A DNA stretch of 64,000 nt from an uncultured Alistipes sp. (lineage in GTDB: Bacteria; Bacteroidota; Bacteroidia; Bacteroidales; UBA932). Under the pieces are notes generated by a model that searched no databases, was not told where the DNA came from, and saw only the letters and a program-made list of their open reading frames with translations. Positions within the stretch are counted from its first letter, which is position 1; every line of letters starts with the position of its first letter. Of the stretch, positions 24,744-34,011 are shown one piece after another. The position numbers and the translations under genes were made by a program. The stretch is from assembly GCA_900550465.1 (NCBI GenBank), contig URSC01000009.1, positions 1 to 64,000 on the forward strand, in the 5' to 3' direction.

Positions 24744-25898
24744 ATGAAAATCAGCAGAACTCTTCAGGCTAAACTTCAATCCCTTGCGATGAAATTTCCT
24801 TTTGTCACACTTACCGGGCCACGGCAGTCAGGCAAATCTACCTTAGCCGCAGCCGCATTCCCAGATTATCGCCAGATCTCCCTCGAAGATCTTGACAACA
24901 GGGAATTTGCAGCCAATGACCCCAGAGGGTTTATCGCCACCTACCCGTCGCAGACCATAATTGACGAAGTCCAGAAAGTTCCGTCACTGCTTTCCTATCT
25001 CCAGACACACGCCGACAGAACTGGTAAAATGGGAATGTACATCCTGACAGGTTCGCAGAACTTCGAGCTGATGAAAGCCATAGACCAGTCTCTGGCGGGA
25101 AGGACCGGCCTTCTGACTCTGCTGCCATTCTCCCACGAGGAGATGCAACAGGCCGGCATACTTCCGGAAAGTTACGATGCAGAAATATTTTACGGATCAT
25201 ATCCAGCCATCTACGACAGGGAGATAGATCCAGCAGACTACTACCCGAGCTACATCAAGTCCTATATCGAAAAGGATGTAAGGGAAATGAAAGCAATTGA
25301 AGACCTCTCGCGCTTTAAAAAGCTGGTCCGCCTGTGCGCCGGACGTATAGGACAGTTGCTCAACAAAGCCTCTCTTGCCGTCGAGTGCGGTATCTCTGCC
25401 CCGACCGTAGACGCATGGCTGTCCATTCTTGAAGAGAGCTACATCATCTACTTTCTGCGCCCGGACTACAATAATTTCTCAAAACGGCTCGTCAAATCCC
25501 CAAAGCTCTATTTCCATGACACAGGGCTTGCCTGCTCACTGCTGGACATCAGAAGCCAGGCCCAACTGTCAACACACTATATCAGAGGAAGCCTGTTCGA
25601 GAACATGGTCATAAACGAGTTTACGAAACGCAGCCTTAACAGAGGAAACGAGCCGGCACTCTCATTCTGGCGCGACAGCACGGGACATGAGATTGACCTG
25701 ATAGTTTCAGAAGAAGGCATCCAGCACGCCTACGAAATAAAATCCGGAGCCACATTCTCCACCGACTTCTTCAAGGGGCTGAACTACTGGGCAGGACTGT
25801 CAGGCGCAGCACCCTCCCGACGTACTGTCATCTACATGGGAGAAACAGCACTGAAGACCTCAGACGGAGACCTGCGGCCCTGGAAAGACTTGGGATGA
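24744..25898 (+). CDS. AAA_14/DUF4143 ATPase
   Basis: The 384-residue protein has an N-terminal AAA_14 ATPase with Walker A TGPRQSGKST (about residues 24-33) and Walker B TIIDEVQKVP (about 71-80). A C-terminal DUF4143 domain follows, with the PD-(D/E)XK-like pattern DSTGHEIDLIV and AYEIKSG. Such orphan ATPases are widespread and mobile in gut Bacteroidota; no function is established. It is unrelated in sequence to the DUF1703 ATPase at 18546-20138 although both join an ATPase and a nuclease-like fold. The promoter region is far more AT-rich than its surroundings, consistent with transfer. Confidence 0.88.
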   Translation: MKISRTLQAKLQSLAMKFPFVTLTGPRQSGKSTLAAAAFPDYRQISLEDLDNREFAANDPRGFIATYPSQTIIDEVQKVPSLLSYLQTHADRTGKMGMYILTGSQNFELMKAIDQSLAGRTGLLTLLPFSHEEMQQAGILPESYDAEIFYGSYPAIYDREIDPADYYPSYIKSYIEKDVREMKAIEDLSRFKKLVRLCAGRIGQLLNKASLAVECGISAPTVDAWLSILEESYIIYFLRPDYNNFSKRLVKSPKLYFHDTGLACSLLDIRSQAQLSTHYIRGSLFENMVINEFTKRSLNRGNEPALSFWRDSTGHEIDLIVSEEGIQHAYEIKSGATFSTDFFKGLNYWAGLSGAAPSRRTVIYMGETALKTSDGDLRPWKDLG

Positions 25899-25931
25899 CA
25901 GCATATTAGTTTTCACAGGCCGGAAGAATTG

Positions 25932-25964
25932 AAAAAGCCCGTCCGGAACAATTCCGGCCGGGCT
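25932..25964 (-). terminator. terminator of the methylmalonyl-CoA mutase operon
   Basis: On the minus strand AGCCCGGCCGGAAT pairs with the arm ending in GGACGGGCT, followed by TTTTTC. It lies 35 bp past the mutB stop. Confidence 0.75.
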
Positions 25965-25998
25965 GATTCAAAAGCATTCTGCTTCAGAAGCATCCGCA

Positions 25999-28128
25999 TT
26001 AACGCATGTTGAGCAGCTCGATCATCTTGATGACTGCGGTGGAGATACGGGTACCGGGGCCGAAGATGGCGGCGGCACCTGCCTTGTAGAGGGCGTCGTA
26101 ATCCTGAGGAGGAATGACACCGCCGACTACCACCATGATGTCCTCACGGCCGAGCTTCTTGAGCTCGTCGATAATCTGGGGCACTAGGGTCTTGTGACCG
26201 GCTGCGAGGGAGGATACGCCTACGATGTGAACGTCATTCTCCACAGCCTGCTTGGCTGCCTCTGCAGGAGTCTGGAAGAGAGGGCCCATATCCACGTCGA
26301 AGCCGCAGTCGGCATAACCGGTAGCCACAACCTTGGCACCGCGGTCGTGTCCGTCCTGACCCAGCTTGGCAATCATGATACGGGGCTGACGGCCTTCCTT
26401 CTTCGCGAACTCGGCAACCATCTCCTTGGCTTTCTCGAACTCGCTGTCATTCTTGACCTCTGAAGAGTAAACACCTGTATTCATACGTATAACTGCTTTA
26501 TATCTTCCTACTACTTTCTCGCATGCATCCGAAATCTCACCGAGGGTGGCGCGGTTGCGTGCGGCCTCGACTGCGAGCTCGAGCAGGTTGCCGCTCTTGG
26601 TCTCGACAGCCTTGGTGATGGCATCCAGAGAAGCCTGGACAGCGGCATTGTCACGGTTGGCGCGGAGCTCCTTCAGACGGGCGATCTGGGACTCGCGTAC
26701 CTTGGTGTTGTCGATGTCGAGAATCTCGATGGGATCCTCCTTGTCCAGACGGTACTCGTTGATACCGATAATCTTGTCCACACCTGAGTCGATACGGGCC
26801 TGCTTGCGTGCAGCGGCCTCCTCGATACGGAGTTTGGGGATACCGGTCTCAATAGCCTTGGCCATACCGCCGAGCTTCTCAATCTCCTGGATGTGCTCCC
26901 ATGCTCTGTGGGCGATCTGGTCGGTCAGGTACTCTACATAGTAGGAACCTGCCCAAGGATCTATGCCGCGGCATACGTTGGTCTCCTCCTGGATGTAGAT
27001 CTGGGTGTTACGTGCGATACGGGCGGAGAAGTCAGTAGGCAGGGCGATAGCCTCGTCGAGAGCGTTGGTATGCAGGGACTGGGTATGTCCGAGTGCAGCG
27101 CCCATGGCCTCGATACATGTCCTGGCCACGTTGTTGAAAGGATCCTGCTCGGTGAGGGACCAGCCGGATGTCTGGCAGTGGGTCCTCAGTGAGAGGGACT
27201 TGTTGCTCTTAGGATTGAACTGCTTTACAATCTTGGCCCAGAGCATACGGGCTGCACGCATCTTGGCGATCTCCATGAAGTGGTTCATGCCGATGGCCCA
27301 GAAGAAGGACAGACGGGGAGCGAAGGCATCCACGTCGATGCCGGCCTTGATACCTGTACGCAGGTACTCCAGACCGTCAGCCAGGGTATAGGCCATCTCG
27401 ATGTCGCAGGTAGCGCCGGCCTCCTGCATGTGGTAGCCGGAGATGGATATCGAGTTGAACTTGGGCATGTACTTGGAGGTGTAGGCGAAGATGTCGCCGA
27501 TAATCCTCATCGAGAACTCGGGAGGATAGATGTAGGTGTTGCGGACCATGAACTCCTTGAGGATATCGTTCTGGATGGTACCCTGCATCTCCTCGAGCTT
27601 GGCACCCTGCTCCTGGGCTGCCACGATATAGAAGGCCAGGATAGGCAGAACGGCTCCGTTCATGGTCATGGACACTGACATCTTGTTCAGAGGTATCTGG
27701 TCGAAGAGCACCTTCATGTCCTCTACGCTGCAGATAGACACACCGGCCTTTCCGACGTCACCGACTACGCGGGGATGGTCGGCATCATAGCCTCTGTGTG
27801 TAGCCAGGTCAAATGCTACGGACAGACCCTTCTGTCCTGCGGCGAGATTCCTGCGGTAGAAAGCATTGGACTCCTCTGCCGTGGAGAAGCCTGCATACTG
27901 ACGTATGGTCCAGGGCCTCATCACGTACATGGTGCTGTAAGGTCCGCGGAGGAAAGGAGGAAGACCTGCTGCATAGTTCAGGTGCTCCATTCCCTCATTG
28001 TCCCCGGGAGTGTAGATCTCCTTCACGCCGATGTGCTCCGGAGTCTCCCAAATCTGCTGTGAAGCAGCTGCCTGCGCGCATCCTGCGGCGGCATTGTCAA
28101 ACTGTATGTCTTTAAAATTAGGACGCAT
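25999..28128 (-). CDS. mutB: methylmalonyl-CoA mutase, large (B12-binding) subunit
   Basis: With MutA this 709-residue subunit interconverts succinyl-CoA and (R)-methylmalonyl-CoA using adenosylcobalamin. In Bacteroidota this feeds propionate formation. The N-terminal TIM barrel (about 50-430) binds the CoA ester. The C-terminal cobalamin domain has the DxHxxG motif D592-G-H594-D-R-G597, with H594 the lower axial ligand, and later motifs SSLAAGHK and VVVGGVIP. It is 11 bp downstream of mutA in the same operon. The epimerase and decarboxylase genes are not in this window. Confidence 0.97.
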   Translation of the reverse strand: MRPNFKDIQFDNAAAGCAQAAASQQIWETPEHIGVKEIYTPGDNEGMEHLNYAAGLPPFLRGPYSTMYVMRPWTIRQYAGFSTAEESNAFYRRNLAAGQKGLSVAFDLATHRGYDADHPRVVGDVGKAGVSICSVEDMKVLFDQIPLNKMSVSMTMNGAVLPILAFYIVAAQEQGAKLEEMQGTIQNDILKEFMVRNTYIYPPEFSMRIIGDIFAYTSKYMPKFNSISISGYHMQEAGATCDIEMAYTLADGLEYLRTGIKAGIDVDAFAPRLSFFWAIGMNHFMEIAKMRAARMLWAKIVKQFNPKSNKSLSLRTHCQTSGWSLTEQDPFNNVARTCIEAMGAALGHTQSLHTNALDEAIALPTDFSARIARNTQIYIQEETNVCRGIDPWAGSYYVEYLTDQIAHRAWEHIQEIEKLGGMAKAIETGIPKLRIEEAAARKQARIDSGVDKIIGINEYRLDKEDPIEILDIDNTKVRESQIARLKELRANRDNAAVQASLDAITKAVETKSGNLLELAVEAARNRATLGEISDACEKVVGRYKAVIRMNTGVYSSEVKNDSEFEKAKEMVAEFAKKEGRQPRIMIAKLGQDGHDRGAKVVATGYADCGFDVDMGPLFQTPAEAAKQAVENDVHIVGVSSLAAGHKTLVPQIIDELKKLGREDIMVVVGGVIPPQDYDALYKAGAAAIFGPGTRISTAVIKMIELLNMR

Positions 28129-28139
28129 ATCTTCTGAGA

Positions 28140-30032
28140 TTAAAGAGATTTGATTCCGAGCTTCTCCTGATAGCCGCGAAGGGTCTCGAGGACGTTGCTC
28201 TTGACACTGATAAAGTTCTGGATTCCTTTGGACTGGAGATCCTCCTTGCAGGCAGGCTCGCCTGCTACGACTACGATGGCCTTGTCACCGATAAGGCGTG
28301 CGATCTCAGGCACTGCCTCAGCGTACTCGTCGTCGGACGAGCAGGCAACCACGATCTCGGCTCCGGAAGCGAGGGCAGCCTTTACGCCCTCCTCGATGGA
28401 AGCGAAACGGTTGTTGTCGATGATGCGGATACCGGCCACTGCGAAGAAGTTCGAGGAGAACTGGGCACGGGCGCGGCACATGGCCAGGTTGCCGAATGTA
28501 AGCATGAATGCCTTGGGCTCCTTGCCGCTGCGGTCTGTAGCAAGACGGAGGGCCTCGAAGGCCTCAGCTGCGCGGTAGGGCTTCAGAGGCTCCACCGCAT
28601 CCTCCTTCTGGCAGCCGTGGGCGGGAACGACCTGACCCATGCGGGTGAGGATGTCGCGGGACACGATCTCGGGAGTAATCTCGTCACCGGCCTTCTCGAG
28701 GAAGTTGGGATACTGGTTGCTGCCGAGGATGGTGTCGCGGCGGGTAGCGTAGTTCTTGTCCCTCTTGTCGGACACGGCCTTGATCTCGGACTGGATGAAT
28801 CCGGCCTTGAACTGGGCCACATAGCCGCCGGCGGCCTCTACCTTGCGGAAGAGATCCCATGCGGCCTCGGCGATCTTGTCGGTGAGCATCTCCACATAGT
28901 AGGAACCGGCTGCAGGGTCAACGACCTTGTCGAAGCGGGACTCCTCCTTGAGGATATTCTGCACGTTGCGTGCAATACGGCGGGAGAAGTCGGTAGGTAC
29001 TCTGAACGCGAAGTCGTAGGGCAGAACCTCGAGGTAGTCCACACCTGCGATGGCGGCGCTCATGGCCTCGGTGGTACCGCGGAGCATGTTCACGTATGAA
29101 TCGTAAACTGTGAGGTTGTACTCGGAGGTGGTGGCGAAGATCTGCATCATCTCAGGGCAGCCCTTGGTGCAGCCGTAGTCCTCGACTACATTGGCCCAGA
29201 GCATGCGGGCAGCGCGGAACTTGGCGATCTCCATGAAGTAGGAACTGCCTACCGCAAACTCGAAGAAGGTCTTGCGGGCGATGGTCTCCACGTCGATACC
29301 CATCTCGCTCAGGCGGGAGAGGTACTCGCTGCCCTGGCTGAGGGCAAATGCGAGCTCCTGGGTGGAGGAGGCGCCGCAGCTGTTGTAGATAACGGCGTCC
29401 ACGGCGATGACACGTACATTCTTATAGGAAGCGGCAGCCTTCACGCACTCGGCCAGAGCGGCGAAAGCCTTGTCCTCGCAGAAGGATCCCTTCTTGTTCA
29501 GAGGCCTCAGGGGCGAGAAGTCGAAGGTGGCGCGTACGGCGTCCTTGTCAATGCCGAGAGAATCCACATACTTCAGGAAATTCTTCAGGCCGTCCACATT
29601 CTTGGGGCAGCAGCCGCGGAAGTTGACGGGCACCTTCTCGAGGGAAATACCCTTCAGGAGAGCGGTATAGTCGGCGACTTCCATCACCTTGCCCTCGGGG
29701 AGGTGGAAGGTGAAGGACTCGACACCCTTGGTCAGGAGGGTGACGGCCTGGCTGTTGGCGGCGGCGATATCAGCGCAGCATACGCTCTCGTTGATGAACC
29801 ACTTGTTGTTCTGACGGGTTCCTCTTACGAAGGGGAACTCACCGGGATTCTTCCCTATGTACTTCAGACCCTGAAGGTCCTCAGCGCGGTAGTAGGGGCG
29901 AACCGTGAATCCGTCGAGAGTCCTCCACACGAGCTTCTTCTCGTAGTCGGCACCCTTGAGGTCCTTGGTAATCACCTCTTCCCATGCTGACGTAGGGACA
30001 GGAGGAAATTCGGTAAATAATTTTTCTGCCAT
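28140..30032 (-). CDS. mutA: methylmalonyl-CoA mutase, small subunit
   Basis: The 630-residue subunit is homologous to MutB but has lost the cobalamin-binding His motif (the matching region reads GIRIIDNNRFASIEEG), so it is structural. The barrel segment YFMEIAKFRAARMLWANVV and the AAGSYYVEMLTDKI segment are shared with MutB. It precedes mutB by 11 bp. A weak minus-7-like CATATTTG lies on the minus strand 34 bp upstream. Heterodimeric mutase of this kind is standard in propionate-forming Bacteroidota. Confidence 0.96.
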   Translation of the reverse strand: MAEKLFTEFPPVPTSAWEEVITKDLKGADYEKKLVWRTLDGFTVRPYYRAEDLQGLKYIGKNPGEFPFVRGTRQNNKWFINESVCCADIAAANSQAVTLLTKGVESFTFHLPEGKVMEVADYTALLKGISLEKVPVNFRGCCPKNVDGLKNFLKYVDSLGIDKDAVRATFDFSPLRPLNKKGSFCEDKAFAALAECVKAAASYKNVRVIAVDAVIYNSCGASSTQELAFALSQGSEYLSRLSEMGIDVETIARKTFFEFAVGSSYFMEIAKFRAARMLWANVVEDYGCTKGCPEMMQIFATTSEYNLTVYDSYVNMLRGTTEAMSAAIAGVDYLEVLPYDFAFRVPTDFSRRIARNVQNILKEESRFDKVVDPAAGSYYVEMLTDKIAEAAWDLFRKVEAAGGYVAQFKAGFIQSEIKAVSDKRDKNYATRRDTILGSNQYPNFLEKAGDEITPEIVSRDILTRMGQVVPAHGCQKEDAVEPLKPYRAAEAFEALRLATDRSGKEPKAFMLTFGNLAMCRARAQFSSNFFAVAGIRIIDNNRFASIEEGVKAALASGAEIVVACSSDDEYAEAVPEIARLIGDKAIVVVAGEPACKEDLQSKGIQNFISVKSNVLETLRGYQEKLGIKSL

Positions 30033-30086
30033 ATTTCAAAAATTTGAAAGTTATTTTAATAGTTGCAAATATGTTCGGTTAAAGTC

Positions 30087-32075
30087 CTACAGGAGCTTGT
30101 CGTCCACCAGGTAGGGAATCGTCACCTTGAGTTCGGGAGTGCGCTCCATCTCCCTCTGAATGGCGAACATCGCGCCCTTGTTGCGGGCCCAGCTGCGGCG
30201 GGCGATGCCGTTGTTGACATCCCAGTGCAGCATGTTGCGGATCTTGCGGTCGGAATCCTCGCTGCCGTCGATGACCATGCCGAAACCGCCGTTTATGACC
30301 TCACCCCAGCCTACTCCGCCGCCGTTGTGCAGGGATACCCATGTGGCGCCGCGGAAGGAGTCGCCGATGACGTTCTGCACGGCCATGTCAGCCGTGAACT
30401 GGGAGCCGTCGTAGATGTTGGAGGTCTCGCGGTAAGGCGAGTCGGTGCCGGACACGTCGTGATGGTCGCGGCCTAAGACGATGGGCGCGGAGATGCGGCC
30501 CTCGCGTATGGCGCGGTTCATCTCCAGGGCTATCTTGGTGCGGCCCTCGGCGTCAGCGTAGAGGATACGGGCCTGCGAGCCTACCACCAGCTTGTTGCGG
30601 CCGGCCTCGCGGATCCAGTGTATGTTGTCGGCGAGCTGGTTCCTGATCTCGTCGGGAGCTGTCTTGTAAATCTCTTCGAGTACTTCTGCCGCGATGCGGT
30701 CGGTCTCGGCCAGGTCCTCGGGCCTGGAGGAGGTACATACCCAGCGGTAAGGGCCGAAGCCATAGTCGAAGAAGAGAGGGCCCATGATATCCTGCACGTA
30801 TGAGGGATAGCGGAATGCACCGCCCACACCCATGATGTCGGCCTTTGCGCGGGAGGCCTCGAGCAGGAAGGCATTGCCGTAGTCGAAGAAGTACATACCG
30901 CGCTCGGTGAGCTTGTTGATGGCGGCCACCTGACGGCGGAGGGACTTCTGCACCTCCCTCTTGAACTTGTCGGGTTCGTTGGCCATCATCTCGTTGGACT
31001 CCTCGAAGGTGAAGCCTGCGGGATAGTAGCCGCCTGCCCAGGGATTGTGCAGCGATGTCTGGTCGGAACCCAGGTCCACGTCCACTCCCCTCTTGGCGAG
31101 TCTCTCCCAGAGGTCCACGATATTGCCCTGGTAGGCCAGAGCCACTGCCTCCTTCTTCTCGCGTGCCTCCAGAGCCCTGTCGATCAGCGGGTCGAGCTCC
31201 GTATACACCTCGTCCACCCAACCCTGGGAATAGCGGGTACGGATGGCCTTGGGATTGATCTCGGCGATGATGCCTACCACACCGGCTATCACCGAAGCCT
31301 TGCCCTGAGCTCCCGACATACCGCCGAGACCGGAGCTGACGAAGAGCTTGCCGCGGTTCCCGGAGCCGGGGATGGAGTGCATCCTGGCGGCGTTCATCAC
31401 GGTGATGGTAGTGCCGTGCACGATGCCCTGAGGGCCGATATACATGAAAGAGCCCGCAGTCATCTGCCCGTACTGGGAGACGCCGAGGGCGTTGAACTTC
31501 TCCCAATGGTCCTTGGAAGAGTAGTTGGGAATCACCATACCGTTGGTAATGACCAGGCGGGGTGCGTCCTTATGCGAGGGGAACAGTCCCAGGGGATGTC
31601 CCGAATACAGCACCAGGGTCTGCTCGTCCGTCATCTGCGAGAGGTACTGCATGGTCAGACGGTACTGCGCCCAGTTCTGGAAGGCGGCGCCGTTGCCTCC
31701 GTAGACGATCAGCTCGTGGGGATGCTGGGCGACGGCCATGTCCAGGTTGTTGGAAATCATAAGCATTATGGCCGCTGCCTGACGGCTCTTATGGGGGAAG
31801 TCGTCGATGCTGCGGGCGTAGATCTTATAGTCCGGGCGGAGCCGGTACATGTAGATACGTCCGTAGGTCTCGAGCTCTTCCTTGAACTCGGGAATCAGAG
31901 TCGCATGATGTTTCGGGGGAAAATAACGCAGGGCATTTCTCAGCGCGAGCTTCTTCTCGTCGGCTGTCAGAATCTGTTTCCGGTGGGGAGCATGGTTGAC
32001 CGTGGGGTCGAAGGGCTTGGGAGCCGGCAGCTCGTCCGGAATACCTTCAATAATCGATTTCTGAAAATCAGTCAT
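30087..32075 (-). CDS. hutU: urocanate hydratase
   Basis: HutU converts urocanate to imidazolonepropionate with tightly bound NAD, the second step of histidine breakdown. The 662-residue length matches the longer Bacteroidota form. Diagnostic segments are YGGNGAAFQNW, GQMTAGSFMYIGPQGIVHGT, SSGLGGMSGAQ, and FSRPED-like TSSRPEDLAETD. RGATWVSLHNGGGVGWGE is also present. The start at 32075 (MTDFQKSII) is chosen because the longer frame runs back through the promoter. The other hut genes are not adjacent, so it stands alone here. Confidence 0.96.
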   Translation of the reverse strand: MTDFQKSIIEGIPDELPAPKPFDPTVNHAPHRKQILTADEKKLALRNALRYFPPKHHATLIPEFKEELETYGRIYMYRLRPDYKIYARSIDDFPHKSRQAAAIMLMISNNLDMAVAQHPHELIVYGGNGAAFQNWAQYRLTMQYLSQMTDEQTLVLYSGHPLGLFPSHKDAPRLVITNGMVIPNYSSKDHWEKFNALGVSQYGQMTAGSFMYIGPQGIVHGTTITVMNAARMHSIPGSGNRGKLFVSSGLGGMSGAQGKASVIAGVVGIIAEINPKAIRTRYSQGWVDEVYTELDPLIDRALEAREKKEAVALAYQGNIVDLWERLAKRGVDVDLGSDQTSLHNPWAGGYYPAGFTFEESNEMMANEPDKFKREVQKSLRRQVAAINKLTERGMYFFDYGNAFLLEASRAKADIMGVGGAFRYPSYVQDIMGPLFFDYGFGPYRWVCTSSRPEDLAETDRIAAEVLEEIYKTAPDEIRNQLADNIHWIREAGRNKLVVGSQARILYADAEGRTKIALEMNRAIREGRISAPIVLGRDHHDVSGTDSPYRETSNIYDGSQFTADMAVQNVIGDSFRGATWVSLHNGGGVGWGEVINGGFGMVIDGSEDSDRKIRNMLHWDVNNGIARRSWARNKGAMFAIQREMERTPELKVTIPYLVDDKLL

Positions 32076-32118
32076 ATAGTCAAATATTTTGTCGAATTTG
32101 CATTTTACAAATATCATA

Positions 32119-32126
32119 CAAAAGTA
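32119..32126 (-). promoter_or_regulatory. minus-7 element for hutU
   Basis: The minus strand reads TACTTTTG, an exact TAnnTTTG match, 43 nt before the hutU start. Confidence 0.6.
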
Positions 32127-32169
32127 ATAAAAAGTCCCGCATAATGAAACACTCACAAAGCAAAAGATT

Positions 32170-32177
32170 TATATTTG
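32170..32177 (+). promoter_or_regulatory. minus-7 element for the calycin-like lipoprotein
   Basis: TATATTTG is an exact TAnnTTTG match, 83 nt before the start at 32261. It implies an untranslated leader of about 75 nt. Confidence 0.55.
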
Positions 32178-32260
32178 TCCCGCTTAATTCCTCCCAACCT
32201 CTGCGAAAAGGCCTTGAGCCGACTATCGAAAGTATTAATTACCAACAATTTAAAACCATT

Positions 32261-32764
32261 ATGAGCAATTTAAGCGTACTTAAAACCCTCTTACTTGCCT
32301 CAGCCGCCCTTATCGGCCTGACTTCGTGCGAGAAAGACAAAGCCCTCACAGTAGATGACGTAACCGGCACTTACAGCGGACAGATGACTGTCTCCGTAGG
32401 TGACACTCCCGGCGAACCCGCCAACGATGAGATCATCATCTCCAAAGTATCAGACAATGCGGTAAGCCTCAAGATCGAGGACTTCTCGTTCATGACATTC
32501 AACGTCGGTGACGTCACCCTCTCCAACTGCACCCTGACCCCCGCAGGCGAGGACAGCTTTACCCTCAGCGGCAGCGAGACACTCAATCTTTCTGTAAATC
32601 TGGGAGAGATGTCCATTCCCCTGACAGCTGAGGCCGACATCACCTCCGGCACCATCGATGCCACCGATGTCAACCTCAGCCTCAGCATCTCCACAAGCGC
32701 TATGGGCGCTGCAGCCATGGAGGTAACCGTGACATTCGAAGGCACCAAACCTGCCGCCGAATAA
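32261..32764 (+). CDS. calycin-like lipoprotein
   Basis: The 167-residue protein starts at MSNLSVLKTLLLASAALIGL and has the lipobox LTSC, so it is lipidated and exported. The mature part, beginning VDDVTGTYSGQM, alternates in beta-strand pattern and resembles the calycin-like domain common in Bacteroidota lipoproteins, possibly a small-ligand binder. An upstream in-frame ATG at 32144 is rejected because it would place 39 hydrophilic residues before the signal peptide and start before the promoter. It is convergent with the radical SAM gene, 14 bp apart. Confidence 0.8.
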   Translation: MSNLSVLKTLLLASAALIGLTSCEKDKALTVDDVTGTYSGQMTVSVGDTPGEPANDEIIISKVSDNAVSLKIEDFSFMTFNVGDVTLSNCTLTPAGEDSFTLSGSETLNLSVNLGEMSIPLTAEADITSGTIDATDVNLSLSISTSAMGAAAMEVTVTFEGTKPAAE

Positions 32765-32778
32765 CAGCATAGCGGAAT

Positions 32779-34011
32779 CTACTGAAAGACGATTTCCGAC
32801 GGAGCCCTGCCCTCAGAGAGCAGGGCTTTCATTTTGTCCATCACCGGAGCGATGTGCTCATAGAAAAGGCTGTAGCCGGGGCAGAGCGGCAGGGCGGAGG
32901 AAGATGCGGACGCGAAACGGTGCTTGGGGCAGCCCCCGCGGCAGGCCCTCAGCCACGGACAGCGCAGGCATTTTTCCGGAAGTTCCGTTCTCTTGGCCAG
33001 TCCGAACCGGGTCAATGCCGGAGAAGTGGCGGCCTCCCTCAGGGAGATGTCCCGGATGTTGCCCAGGCGCCACTGGGGATAGACAAAATGGTCGCAGGGA
33101 TAGATATCCCCGTTGTGTTCGACGGTCAGGTTGCCGCCGCAGCTCTCGCAGAAGGTACAGATGCCCGGATGCACCCCGCACCAGGAGGAAAGGGCCGCAT
33201 CGAAGGTCAGGACAAAATACTTCCCGACATCCCCTCTCACCCATAGGTCGAAGATATCACAGAGATACCGGCCGAATGCCTCCGGTTCCACCGACCACGG
33301 GGCCAGGACAGAGTCCTCCTCCGCAGGAGGGGCTATCCGGTCATCCGGGGCAATATGCTCATAGACGGGCATGAACTGCATATACCGCGAGCCGGCCGCC
33401 TTCAGGAAGCGGTAGACATCGGCTCCCCGCCCCTCCCCCGCCTTGCTGACGGTCGTGAGGGTATTGAACTCCGTCCCTGCCCGGTGAAGAGCCTCCAGGG
33501 CGTGCATCACGGAGCGGAACGTCCCTCCCCCCCGGACAGTCTTCCGGAAACGGTCGTGGACGTCCTCCGGTCCGTCGAGGGAAAGCCCGAGGAGGAAGTT
33601 ATTGTCCCGGAAAAATGAGGCCCAGTCCGCATTGAGCAGCGTACCGTTGGTCTGGAGGGTGTTGTGCACCGGACGGCCGCCGGAGTATTTTTTCTCAAAT
33701 GCCAGGGCGCTGCGGAAAAAGTCCATGCCCGCCAACAGGGGCTCGCCCCCGTGCCACTCGACCGTGAGCTCCGGGAGGTCGCAGGAGGCGCAGAAATCCC
33801 GGATGCACCTCTCCAGCAGGGGGAGGCTCATCAGCGGCTCGCGGCCGCCGTAGAGGGAGGATTTGTCCAGGTAGTAGCAATAGGAGCAGCGCAGGTTGCA
33901 CCGCGAGCCGACGGGCTTGAGCATCAGGCTGAACGCCGTGCTGCGCCCGCCGAAACGTGAGGCCTCGGAGAGGGAGATGGTCCCCTCTACTGCTGAGCGT
34001 CCTCCTCCCAT
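32779..34011 (-). CDS. anaerobic sulfatase-maturase-like radical SAM/SPASM enzyme
   Basis: This 410-residue enzyme resembles anSME, which oxidises an active-site Ser or Cys of sulfatases to formylglycine. The radical SAM cluster ligands are C38, C42 and C45 in SRCNLRCSYCYY. The WHGGEPLL and TNGTLL motifs follow, and a SPASM region carries seven or more Cys (CGVHPGICTFCESCGG, IYPCDHFV, CLRCPWLRACRGGCPKHRF) for two auxiliary clusters. The length and layout fit anSME. It overlaps the upstream PCMD lipoprotein gene by 25 bp and is probably the last gene of that operon. A start 29 codons later (MLKPVGS) is possible. The serine-type sulfatase at 23129 is its likely client in this window. Confidence 0.88.
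   Translation of the reverse strand: MGGGRSAVEGTISLSEASRFGGRSTAFSLMLKPVGSRCNLRCSYCYYLDKSSLYGGREPLMSLPLLERCIRDFCASCDLPELTVEWHGGEPLLAGMDFFRSALAFEKKYSGGRPVHNTLQTNGTLLNADWASFFRDNNFLLGLSLDGPEDVHDRFRKTVRGGGTFRSVMHALEALHRAGTEFNTLTTVSKAGEGRGADVYRFLKAAGSRYMQFMPVYEHIAPDDRIAPPAEEDSVLAPWSVEPEAFGRYLCDIFDLWVRGDVGKYFVLTFDAALSSWCGVHPGICTFCESCGGNLTVEHNGDIYPCDHFVYPQWRLGNIRDISLREAATSPALTRFGLAKRTELPEKCLRCPWLRACRGGCPKHRFASASSSALPLCPGYSLFYEHIAPVMDKMKALLSEGRAPSEIVFQ

Noticed and set aside
31047..32144. 365-codon plus-strand frame opposite hutU
   Set aside because: Shadow of a clear urocanate hydratase gene.
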